A stretch of DNA of 64,000 nucleotides, from contig NZ_OX296583.1 of NCBI RefSeq assembly GCF_946463545.1, positions 558,001 through 622,000 on the forward strand, read 5' to 3'. The translations under genes were made by a program, and so were the position numbers. How positions within the stretch are numbered: position 1 is the first letter of the stretch; every line of letters starts with the position of its first letter. Source of the DNA: Methanothermococcus thermolithotrophicus DSM 2095 (GTDB lineage Archaea > AGJL01 > Methanococci > Methanococcales > Methanococcaceae). The notes beneath the pieces were generated by a model. That model had not been told where the DNA came from and did no database searches. It saw only the letters and a list, made by a program, of their open reading frames with translations. This document shows positions 54,213-62,330 of the stretch, in pieces.

Positions 54213-56516
54213 ATGGCAACTAACACAAAATACGACAATTTTAAAGTTAGTGTAGTTAAAAGAAACGGAAGAGGTGAAAAATTCAATATAACCAAACTTG
54301 TAAAATCTCTTTTAAACTCCGGGGTTGATTATGAATACTTAGATCCAATAGTTGACCAAATATCCAGTAAGATTTACGAGGGAATTTCAACAGACGATTT
54401 AAAGGACATCGTATATGAAACACTAAAGGAATTCGATAAAAAAACCGGGAAAAATTATGCAAATAACTACAGATCCGAGAACTGTTTAAAAATAAGAACC
54501 TCAGAAAAAGAATTTGAACCATTTAACAAAGAAAAGATAGTTCACGCTTTAGTTCAAGAAGCCGGGGCAGATGAAAAAACAGCTAACAAAATAGCAGATG
54601 AAGTGGAAAAAGAGATAAAAAAATTGGGCGTTAAATACCTCACAGCTCCGATGATTAGGGAAGTTGTAAACGCTAAACTTATTGAATTCGGTTTGGAAGA
54701 ATTAAGACACAAACACACTAGATTGGGGATTCCTGTTTATGATATTTTTAAATTAATCAAAAAAGGTACAAGGGAGAATGCAAACCTAATGCACAATCCT
54801 GAAAGTATTCATAAGTGGGTAGCTGACGAAACAATGAAGCAGTTTGCACTGTTAGAAATTTTCCCAAGATTTATAGCAGATGCTCACATGAGGGGGGACA
54901 TTCACTTACACGATTTAGAATACTCTGCGATAAGACCAGTATGCTGCCAGCACGATTTAAGAAACTTCTTTATGTATGGGCTTAAAGTCGATGGAACCGG
55001 GAGACATACAAGTGTTTCAAAACCTGCAAAACACGCTGAAGTAGCCATACAACACGCCGCTAAGGTATTGAGTGCTGCACAGTGTGAAATGAGTGGTGGA
55101 CAAAGTATTGATGAATTTAACATTTGGCTGGCCCCATATGTGAAAGGATTGAGTTATGAAAGAGTTATACAGTTAATGCAAATGTTCATCTATGAAATGA
55201 ACCAAATGTACGTGGCCCGTGGAGGTCAAACCGTATTTAGTAGTATAAACTTAGAACTAGAAATTCCTGAGTACTTAAAAGGCAAACCTGCCATAAAAGC
55301 CGGTCAAGTTGTTGGAACCTACGAGGAATACGAAGATGAAGCCAAAATGATTGCTGAAGCATTAGTTGATGTTTTAATGGAAGGGGATGCAATAGGAAAA
55401 CCGTTTTTGTTCCCTAACGTTATATTCAAATTAAGGGACAACGCATTTAAAAATGAAAACAAAGATTTGATATTCAAGATTCATGAATTAAGTGCCAAAT
55501 GGGGGCTCCCATACTTCATCAATATGATGGCAGACTACCAAGAGGGTAACACCAACGCCATGGGTTGTAGAACAAGGTTAAGTGGAGATTGGAAAAACCC
55601 TGAAGAAGGCACCTTAAGAACAGGGAACATGCAATGGTACACCCTCAACCTTCCAAGAATAGCTTATGAAGCTAATGGTGACGATGATAAATTATTTGAG
55701 ATCCTAGGGGAGAAATTGGATGTTATAAGGCAGGCTTTAACCATCAAACACGAGATTACACTTGAAAGACTACATAAAGATAGGGTATTACCATTCCTAA
55801 CTCAAAAATTCGGTGAAGACCAATACTATAGATTTGACAATACAACTAAGACATTTGGATTTGTAGGGTTGAATGAACTACTTAAATACCACCTTGGCGA
55901 AGAATTGCACGCCTCAAAAGATGCTTTAGAATTTGGAGAGAAGGTTATAGAATTCATAAGAAAATATGCAGATGATTTGAAAAAAGAGACTGGTTTAAGA
56001 TGGACTGTCACTCAAACTCCTGCAGAAAGTACTGCAGGAAGATTTGCTAGATTGGATTACAAATACTACAAGGAAGAAACACGCTCAGTTATAAATGGGG
56101 ATTTAAACGATATTGGAAGTTTATATTACACCAACTCTTCACACGTTAGAGTTAATGCGCCAGTATCCTTAGGAGACAAAATAAAAGTTGAAGAAAAATT
56201 CCACCCACTATGTAATGGTGGGCATATTGGGCACTTCTGGAATACAGAAGCCTACGCTAATCCTGAAGTATTAATGGATATTACTAAAAAGATAACAAAA
56301 ACAAATATCGGTTTCTGGACCTACACAAAGAATTTAAGTATCTGTGAAAACTGCAATATGGGAATGAGCGGATTAAGAGACAAATGTATAAGCTGTGGAA
56401 GTGAAAATGTAGAAAGATTTAGCAGAATAACAGGTTATCTTCAAAATGTTTCAAACTGGAACAAAGCAAAACAACGTGAGTTAGTAGATAGAAGGAGTAA
56501 CATACCTAGAATCTAA
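54213..56516 (+). CDS. nrdD: Anaerobic ribonucleoside-triphosphate reductase
   Basis: Class III glycyl-radical reductase that makes deoxyribonucleotides. 767 residues: two ATP-cone regions (about 8-75 and 92-165) for allosteric control, catalytic barrel (AQCEMSGGQSIDEFN, NAMGCRTRLSG), zinc site CENCNMGMSGLRDKCISC near 714-732 and glycyl radical at Gly741 in RITGYL. No intein is present, unlike the Methanocaldococcus jannaschii gene as I recall it. The activase nrdG is not in the window. Confidence 0.96.
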   Translation: MATNTKYDNFKVSVVKRNGRGEKFNITKLVKSLLNSGVDYEYLDPIVDQISSKIYEGISTDDLKDIVYETLKEFDKKTGKNYANNYRSENCLKIRTSEKEFEPFNKEKIVHALVQEAGADEKTANKIADEVEKEIKKLGVKYLTAPMIREVVNAKLIEFGLEELRHKHTRLGIPVYDIFKLIKKGTRENANLMHNPESIHKWVADETMKQFALLEIFPRFIADAHMRGDIHLHDLEYSAIRPVCCQHDLRNFFMYGLKVDGTGRHTSVSKPAKHAEVAIQHAAKVLSAAQCEMSGGQSIDEFNIWLAPYVKGLSYERVIQLMQMFIYEMNQMYVARGGQTVFSSINLELEIPEYLKGKPAIKAGQVVGTYEEYEDEAKMIAEALVDVLMEGDAIGKPFLFPNVIFKLRDNAFKNENKDLIFKIHELSAKWGLPYFINMMADYQEGNTNAMGCRTRLSGDWKNPEEGTLRTGNMQWYTLNLPRIAYEANGDDDKLFEILGEKLDVIRQALTIKHEITLERLHKDRVLPFLTQKFGEDQYYRFDNTTKTFGFVGLNELLKYHLGEELHASKDALEFGEKVIEFIRKYADDLKKETGLRWTVTQTPAESTAGRFARLDYKYYKEETRSVINGDLNDIGSLYYTNSSHVRVNAPVSLGDKIKVEEKFHPLCNGGHIGHFWNTEAYANPEVLMDITKKITKTNIGFWTYTKNLSICENCNMGMSGLRDKCISCGSENVERFSRITGYLQNVSNWNKAKQRELVDRRSNIPRI

Positions 56517-56705
56517 TATTTTTAGTTTATTTTTTAGTTTTGAAGTTTTTACTTACGTCAATTTATATCGTGTACTTCTATTTTCGGCAGTTAAATATTT
56601 TAAACCTCTCTTCTTTAAATTATTCAATAGTAAAAAACTTTAATATATATTTAAATATACATAATTAGGAATAGAAATACAAATGGAAAAATTAAAGGTG
56701 TTTTT

Positions 56706-57404
56706 ATGAAAGCGGTTTGTGTTTTAAGTGGGGGATTGGATTCAACTGTCGCTGCTTTAGTGGCTAAAAGTAAAGGTTATGAACTATACACGATTACATT
56801 CAACTACGGACAGCAGGCCGTGGAAAAAGAAATAAATTCTGCAAAAAAAATTTCTGAAGTTTTAAGTGCAGAACATAAGGTTATTGAGTTATCGTTTGTG
56901 AAGGAATTCAGTAAAAGCGGACTAACCACTGGAAATATCCCAGAACTAAGTTTTGAAGACTTGGATGATAGTGAAAAAACTGTTGAAACCATGAAGGCCG
57001 TATGGGTTCCTGCAAGAAATATGATTATGTTTTCGATTGCCTCAGGGTTTGCAGAATCTGTTGGAGCTAAAAAAATCTTTACAGGATTAAACAAAGAAGA
57101 AGGAGTAACATTTCCAGACAATACTAAAGAATTCATAGATATATTTAATAAAAGCTTAGAGTACGGAACTTTGAATAAGGTTAAAATGGAAGCTCCGCTT
57201 TATGACTACGATAAAACTGAAATAGTTAAGCTTGGAAAAAAACTCGAAGATGAATTGAAACTGGAAATCCTAAAATACAGTTATTCTTGCTATAAAGACA
57301 ATGGAAAAGATTTCTTACACTGTGGATCATGTGAAAGCTGTATGAGAAGAAAAAGGGCATTCCAAAATGCAGAAATTGAAGATCCAACAGAGTATATCAT
57401 TTAA
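56706..57404 (+). CDS. queC: 7-cyano-7-deazaguanine synthase
   Basis: Makes preQ0, precursor of archaeosine at tRNA position 15. 232 residues; ATP pyrophosphatase loop SGGLDST (8-14), [27 protein letters not shown] and the C-terminal zinc site C(10)[22 protein letters not shown] precedes the ATG. Followed after 20 bp by egsA. Confidence 0.95.
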   Translation: MKAVCVLSGGLDSTVAALVAKSKGYELYTITFNYGQQAVEKEINSAKKISEVLSAEHKVIELSFVKEFSKSGLTTGNIPELSFEDLDDSEKTVETMKAVWVPARNMIMFSIASGFAESVGAKKIFTGLNKEEGVTFPDNTKEFIDIFNKSLEYGTLNKVKMEAPLYDYDKTEIVKLGKKLEDELKLEILKYSYSCYKDNGKDFLHCGSCESCMRRKRAFQNAEIEDPTEYII

Positions 57405-57424
57405 ATTTACAACTAAGTGAAAAA

Positions 57425-58429
57425 ATGATAGTAATTCCAAGATACGTACTAATTGAAGAGAAGGCGACAGATAAAATCTTCACAATACTTTCCAAACTTA
57501 ATCTAAAAAAACCACTTGTAATAACTGGAAAAAAAACCAAAAAATACAATATAGGTTTTGAATACCTATACTACGATGAAATAGATCTTAACGATCTGGA
57601 CTCTATTGTAAAAAACGCCAAAGAATACGATTCTATAATAGGAATAGGTGGGGGAAAATCACTTGATATTGGAAAATTTATCTCCTACCACATAGAAAAA
57701 CCATTTATAAGCGTTCCAACTACTGCATCAAACGATGGTATTGCATCCCCAATTGTCTCCATAAAACAGCCTTCGTTTATGGCAGAGAGTCCAATCGCCA
57801 TAATTGCAGATGTAGATATCATAAAAAAATCTCCTAAAAAACTCCTAAGTGCAGGGATGGGAGATATTGTATCCAACATTACGGCAGTTTTAGATTGGAA
57901 ACTGGCCCATAAGGAAACTGGAGAAAAATACAGCGATAGTTCAGGGATATTCTCAAAAACAATTGCAATGGAGCTAATAGACTACGTCCTAAACTCAAAT
58001 CTTGACGAGTACCCAAAAAAGTTAGTTAAGGCATTGATAGCCAGTGGAATAACCATATCAATAGCTCATTCCTCTAGACCAGCTTCTGGAAGTGAACACC
58101 TATTTTCTCATGCCTTAGACCATCTAAAGAAAGAATATGATTTAAAAACGAATTCCCTGCATGGAGAACAGTGTGGTATTGGAACAATTGCAGTTTCATA
58201 TTTGCATAATCAGGAAGACATGTTGAAGTTTGAAACCATGGAAAAGATAAAAAATTCCCTTGAAAAAGTTGGAGCTCCGATTGATAAAAAAGGTCTTGGA
58301 ATTGATGAAGATATTTTAATAGAAGCTCTATCTATTGCCCATAAAATAAGGGATAGACATACTATATTGAGAAACGGACTAACAAAAGAACAGGCACGAG
58401 AAATACTGGAAAAAACCGAGATTATTTAA
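57425..58429 (+). CDS. egsA: sn-Glycerol-1-phosphate dehydrogenase
   Basis: Defines archaeal membrane-lipid stereochemistry by reducing dihydroxyacetone phosphate to sn-glycerol 1-phosphate. 334 residues, iron-dependent-alcohol-dehydrogenase fold with NAD loop [13 protein letters not shown] (about 75-87), [14 protein letters not shown] and metal ligands in [19 protein letters not shown] and LHGEQCGIG. Probably co-transcribed with queC. Confidence 0.95.
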   Translation: MIVIPRYVLIEEKATDKIFTILSKLNLKKPLVITGKKTKKYNIGFEYLYYDEIDLNDLDSIVKNAKEYDSIIGIGGGKSLDIGKFISYHIEKPFISVPTTASNDGIASPIVSIKQPSFMAESPIAIIADVDIIKKSPKKLLSAGMGDIVSNITAVLDWKLAHKETGEKYSDSSGIFSKTIAMELIDYVLNSNLDEYPKKLVKALIASGITISIAHSSRPASGSEHLFSHALDHLKKEYDLKTNSLHGEQCGIGTIAVSYLHNQEDMLKFETMEKIKNSLEKVGAPIDKKGLGIDEDILIEALSIAHKIRDRHTILRNGLTKEQAREILEKTEII

Positions 58430-58472
58430 AATCTAATAAAAATAAGATAAAATAAAAAAAGATAATTTTAAC

Positions 58473-59735
58473 TTATAATTTTTTAAAGCTCTCTTCTATA
58501 GCATTTAACGTATTATTTATATCTTCATCGCTGTGTTTTATTGATGTAAAGCAGCATTCGAACTGTGAAGGTGGTATAAACACTCCATTCTCAAGTAGTC
58601 CATAGAAGTACTTCATAAATCTTTCTGTATCGCTCTTTTTTGCAATTTCATAATCTAAAACTTCGTTCTCATTGAAGTATATCTGGAACATTGAAGATAT
58701 GTTGTAAACTTTTGCAGGAATATTGAACTTTTCAGCAGTTTCCCTTAGGAAATCAGCTATTACTTTGGCTTTTTTTGAATTTTCTTTATAGAAGCTGTCA
58801 TCAAGGTTTTTAAGAGTTTCAAGCCCTGCGGTTATTGATATTGGATTTCCGTTAAATGTTCCTGCCTGATATACTGGTCCAGCAGGTGAAAAGTTTTCCA
58901 TAAGCTCCTTCTTACCAACTATAGCTCCTATTGGGAATCCGCCCCCCAATATTTTACCAAGGGTAGCTAAATCAGGAGTTACACCAAAGTATTCTTGAGC
59001 ACCACCTTTTGAAAGTCTAAAACCAGTTATAACTTCGTCAAATATTAATACTATATCGTTTTCTTCAGTTATTTCTCTTAAAAATTTCAAATAATCGTCT
59101 TTAGGTAAAATACAGCCAACATTGCCCATTACTGGCTCCACAATTAAACAGGCTATTTCATCTTTGTTTTCTGCTATGGCTTTTTTTATTGCATCTTCGT
59201 CATTAAATGGAACCAGTATTGTATTTTTAGTTGTTTCTTCAGGTATACCTGGTGAATTAGGGGTTCCATGTGTTAGAGCTCCGCTTCCACTTTTTACAAG
59301 TACGTAGTCATGGGCACCGTGGTATGCACCATCAAATTTTATTATTTTCTTTTTGCCTGTAACCCCCCTTGCAAGCCTTATAGCGCTCATGGTAGCTTCA
59401 GTTCCAGAATTTACAAATCTAACCATCTCAGCACATGGGATTCTCTTTATAACTTCTTTGGCTAAAGTTATCTCCTTCTCTGTTGGAGCTCCGTAGGCAG
59501 TTCCCAATTCAAGTTGTTCTTTTACTGCATTTGATATATTCTCGTTTGCATGACCAAGAACCATTGGACCATAGGCAAGGCAGTAATCTATGTATTTATT
59601 CCCATCTACATCGTAAATATAACTGTCCTTAGCTTTTTCAACAAAAAATGGATAAGGTTTAAAATACCTAACAGGACTGTTTACACCACCAACTAAGTAT
59701 TTTTTTGCCTCATCGAATAATGCTTTTGAATTCAT
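58473..59735 (-). CDS. hemL: Glutamate-1-semialdehyde 2,1-aminomutase
   Basis: PLP enzyme that makes 5-aminolevulinate for tetrapyrroles (F430, cobalamin, sirohaem). 420 residues: [16 protein letters not shown] start, [27 protein letters not shown], and the PLP lysine in [27 protein letters not shown] precedes the ATG. Convergent with egsA. Confidence 0.96.
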   Translation of the reverse strand: MNSKALFDEAKKYLVGGVNSPVRYFKPYPFFVEKAKDSYIYDVDGNKYIDYCLAYGPMVLGHANENISNAVKEQLELGTAYGAPTEKEITLAKEVIKRIPCAEMVRFVNSGTEATMSAIRLARGVTGKKKIIKFDGAYHGAHDYVLVKSGSGALTHGTPNSPGIPEETTKNTILVPFNDEDAIKKAIAENKDEIACLIVEPVMGNVGCILPKDDYLKFLREITEENDIVLIFDEVITGFRLSKGGAQEYFGVTPDLATLGKILGGGFPIGAIVGKKELMENFSPAGPVYQAGTFNGNPISITAGLETLKNLDDSFYKENSKKAKVIADFLRETAEKFNIPAKVYNISSMFQIYFNENEVLDYEIAKKSDTERFMKYFYGLLENGVFIPPSQFECCFTSIKHSDEDINNTLNAIEESFKKL

Positions 59736-59799
59736 ATTATACCTCCTTTTTAATTAATAAATATAAACACTCTCTCCTATCAAAAGCTCTTTTAAAAGG

Positions 59800-60075
59800 T
59801 TAAAAAGCCCCATTGTACTTTAAAACCCAGAAAACAACCCAAGTAAAGAAAAATGGAACTACACCACTTCCAAGCCATTGTTTTCCATCCATACTATCTC
59901 TACCAAATATAAGTGCAGTTATGTGTCCAGTTATTAACAAGCTAAATATCATAAATAACAAGGCAGCTAAACCACTAAAAAATCCTAATCCAGACAGGTA
60001 AACATAGTTTGTAAGTAATCCGCATATCGAACCACCTACAGTATGCAATATGGCAACCTTTCCATCTAAATCCAT
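59800..60075 (-). CDS. Small membrane protein
   Basis: 91 residues with three predicted transmembrane helices (about 8-28, 32-55 and 70-88). Conserved-looking GGSICGLLTNYVYLSGLG and GKQWLGSGVVPFFFTW. I recall similar short proteins in other methanogens but not a function. Start at 60075 chosen from AGGTG; the frame opens nine bases earlier. Confidence 0.75.
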   Translation of the reverse strand: MDLDGKVAILHTVGGSICGLLTNYVYLSGLGFFSGLAALLFMIFSLLITGHITALIFGRDSMDGKQWLGSGVVPFFFTWVVFWVLKYNGAF

Positions 60076-60139
60076 ATAAAACACCTATTATTTGTTATTT
60101 TTTCACATAATTCAGTATCATTGATATTGTTGCATATCA

Positions 60140-60379
60140 TTATTCCCTTGATATATCATTAATTGTATATATTGTAATAGTTTCCTTTGGTCTCTTACTA
60201 TCGGTTGTTGAATAATCTAAAACAATATCAACTTCATCATTTGCATAAAAAGTATCGTCAACCAATATTTTATCCCCCTTTTCCAATAAAAAAGCAAACT
60301 TTCTTTTTGTTTTTAAGGATCCTTTATCGATTAATATTTTCTCTTCTTTTAAAATCGGTTTTATTATTGAGTAGTGCAT
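60140..60379 (-). CDS. Small conserved protein of unknown function
   Basis: 79 residues, soluble, beta-rich pattern (KRKFAFLLEKGDKILVDDTF, EVDIVLDYSTTD). No domain recognised. The frame opens at 60415; GGGGATGAG immediately upstream of ATG 60379 sets the start. That ribosome site overlaps a GAGCTC palindrome (60381-60386). Possibly in one transcript with the small membrane protein 55 bp downstream. Confidence 0.68.
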   Translation of the reverse strand: MHYSIIKPILKEEKILIDKGSLKTKRKFAFLLEKGDKILVDDTFYANDEVDIVLDYSTTDSKRPKETITIYTINDISRE

Positions 60380-60589
60380 AGAGCTCATCCCCAGATATGG
60401 TGTGTTTATTACCAATTGCTATTTAACTTTAAATAAATTAGGATATATAACTTTTAAAAAATCTTTTAGGCATTGTTCTTATTTATAAAAATTTTATAAT
60501 ATATAGTTTAATGTCGTTATTTCGTAAATGATCGTAATATTCATTAAATCAATAAAATAAAAAAGAGTATGTTATTTTATTTAAAATAC

Positions 60590-61513
60590 CTATTGATTGT
60601 AGTATGTTTCAAGAGGCGGAACTACCTGTTTTTTTCTTGACATTACTCCGTCTAAGAATACACTATTTCCTTCAAGCTTTACATTAAATGCATTTTCAAA
60701 TGCTTCTTTGTTACCTGCAACTAAAACTTCACTGCCTTCCTTCATTATATCAGTTATTAAGAAGAGTATGAGATCATAACCTTCGTTCTTTAATTTTTCT
60801 TCTATGACTTTGTATATGTCATCTTTTTTATTTTCTACTTCAGCTGTATCAATAACTTCAACCTGCCCAATTCCTACCTTGTTTCCATTTAAATCGAAAT
60901 CTTTGTAATCTATTGAAACTATTTCTTCAGGTTTCATTTTTCCTACAGTGGATTTTGCCTTAAGCATTTCCATTCCATATTCTTCTATGTTGTCGATTCC
61001 TGCAATTTCTGCTAATTTTTGGGCCATTTCCTTATCGAGCTCTGTTGTAGTAACTGACTTAAAGAGTACAGTATCGGATAAAATTGCTGAAAGTAACAAT
61101 CCTGCTAAATCAGGTTTTAATTCTTTGTTTTTTCCACCGATGTAATCCATAATTCCTTTAAAGTAAAGTTCTGCAATAATTGTTGCCGTACACCCAACAG
61201 GTTTTGCCAAGTACAGTATAGGTTCGGATGTGGAAATATTTATTTTGTGGTGGTCAATTATTCCAATTAATTTTCCATTGTCTAAGTCATCCAAAGCTTG
61301 GGTTTTTTCAGCATGATCTACTAAAAAAATATCCTTTCCTTCTGCAGAGGTTATTAATTCAGGCTCCATTAATCCGAACTTCTTTAATACAAATTCAGTT
61401 TCAGGGTTTAAGTCCCCCTGTCTTGCTGGGTAACCATCTAAAAAGTGAGCTAAAACTATTGCTGAACAAACACTATCTGTATCTGGGTTTTTATGGCCTA
61501 CAACATACAACAT
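60590..61513 (-). CDS. ppaC: Manganese-dependent inorganic pyrophosphatase
   Basis: Family II pyrophosphatase (DHH superfamily) hydrolysing pyrophosphate released by biosynthesis. 307 residues: VGHKNPDTDSVCSA, FLVDHAEKTQ, IGIIDHHKI and SAILSDTVLFKS are the metal motifs; C-terminal SRKKQVVPPL is the substrate-binding signature. No CBS insert. GGTGATAG precedes the ATG. Confidence 0.96.
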   Translation of the reverse strand: MLYVVGHKNPDTDSVCSAIVLAHFLDGYPARQGDLNPETEFVLKKFGLMEPELITSAEGKDIFLVDHAEKTQALDDLDNGKLIGIIDHHKINISTSEPILYLAKPVGCTATIIAELYFKGIMDYIGGKNKELKPDLAGLLLSAILSDTVLFKSVTTTELDKEMAQKLAEIAGIDNIEEYGMEMLKAKSTVGKMKPEEIVSIDYKDFDLNGNKVGIGQVEVIDTAEVENKKDDIYKVIEEKLKNEGYDLILFLITDIMKEGSEVLVAGNKEAFENAFNVKLEGNSVFLDGVMSRKKQVVPPLETYYNQ

Positions 61514-61637
61514 CCTATCACCAACTATTTTTACATTTATTTTGATATTTTACGTTTGTCTTATTATGGTTAATATCAATAACACGGTTAAATAATAAAA
61601 TAAGATATAAATATAAATAGGTAATGTAATATAACTA

Positions 61638-61797
61638 TATACGCCTCCAATAAACCGACCTACATGAAGCCTGTGGATTACCTTGCTGTGATAGAGGGTT
61701 CGAAATTGGAGGTACAATTTTATTACACTCTCGACATGGGTTAGCTACCTGACGTGGCGTATGCTTAGAATGAAGGATCAGTGTTAATGTCGGGAGA
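61638..61797 (+). ncRNA. Candidate structured RNA
   Basis: About 160 bp, visibly richer in G+C than its A+T-rich surroundings, in a 468-bp gap between divergent ppaC and arsR. Two strong domains fold on the plus strand: CCTCCAAT / ATTGGAGG (61644-61651 / 61705-61712) and CTCTCGACAT / ATGTCGGGAG (61728-61737 / 61787-61796, ten pairs, one G-U). ATACG at 61639-61643 can pair with CGTAT in the second loop (61758-61762), suggesting a pseudoknot. TATAAATATAAAT lies about 30 bp upstream as a promoter. No tRNA cloverleaf, RNase P or SRP core motif was found. G+C islands in thermophilic methanogens often mark RNA genes. Strand is inferred. Confidence 0.55.
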
Positions 61798-61949
61798 CAG
61801 CTATTCAATATCTAACAGGTACTATTCAATACTATTTAACACATTACATAATTTTAATTGTTATCAATATTCGAATTTTCGAGTGTAGTGTGTGATTATT
61901 TTTATACTTTATTTGCATGTTAAAAATATACAATAATTATAAATAACAT

Positions 61950-61965
61950 TTGAACAAATGTTCAA
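61950..61965. promoter_or_regulatory. ArsR/SmtB-type operator
   Basis: Near-palindrome TTGAACAAATGTTCAA, 16 bp before the arsR start codon. It resembles the 12-2-12-type half-sites (TGAACA) bound by ArsR/SmtB metal sensors. Its place between promoter and ribosome site fits autorepression of the arsR-ATPase operon. Confidence 0.7.
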
Positions 61966-61981
61966 TTGAACTGGTGATATA

Positions 61982-62329
61982 ATGTCTTATATTTGTGAAG
62001 TTTACAAAGAACATAGGGAAAAAATAAAAAAAGTAAATAAAAATCTTCCAGAAAACGACACAATTAAAGAACTTTCAAACTTCTTTGATGCATTTGGGGA
62101 TCCAACAAGACTTAAAATTTTACTTGCCCTTAAAGAAGAGGAACTTTGCACCTGTGACCTATCGAATATTACCGGACTCTCGGTTTCGGCAATTTCACAT
62201 CAGCCCAGGGTTTTGAAGGACAGAAAAATTGTCAATTATAGAAGGGATGGAAAAAATGTATTCTATCGTTTGGAGGATGAACACCTTAAGGAGATCTTAA
62301 AAGTTGCACTAGAACATTTAGGTGAGTAA
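61982..62329 (+). CDS. ArsR/SmtB-family metal-sensing repressor
   Basis: 115-residue winged-helix repressor. CadC-like layout: N-terminal cysteine (YICEVYKEH), DPTRLKILLAL, metal-binding helix ELCTCDLSNITGL, recognition helix SVSAISHQPRVLKD, then wing NYRRDGKNVFYRL. The ELCTCD cysteines plus the N-terminal Cys suit Cd, Pb or Zn sensing, with derepression of the adjacent ATPase on metal binding. GGTGATATA precedes the ATG. Confidence 0.93.
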   Translation: MSYICEVYKEHREKIKKVNKNLPENDTIKELSNFFDAFGDPTRLKILLALKEEELCTCDLSNITGLSVSAISHQPRVLKDRKIVNYRRDGKNVFYRLEDEHLKEILKVALEHLGE

Positions 62330-62330
62330 A

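Noticed and set aside
54213-56516. Intein in nrdD
   Set aside because: The reading frame is continuous at normal length with all catalytic segments adjacent.
61644-61712. tRNA gene (GGTTCGAAAT resembles a T loop)
   Set aside because: The outer eight pairs fit an acceptor stem, but no T stem, D arm or anticodon arm can be formed.
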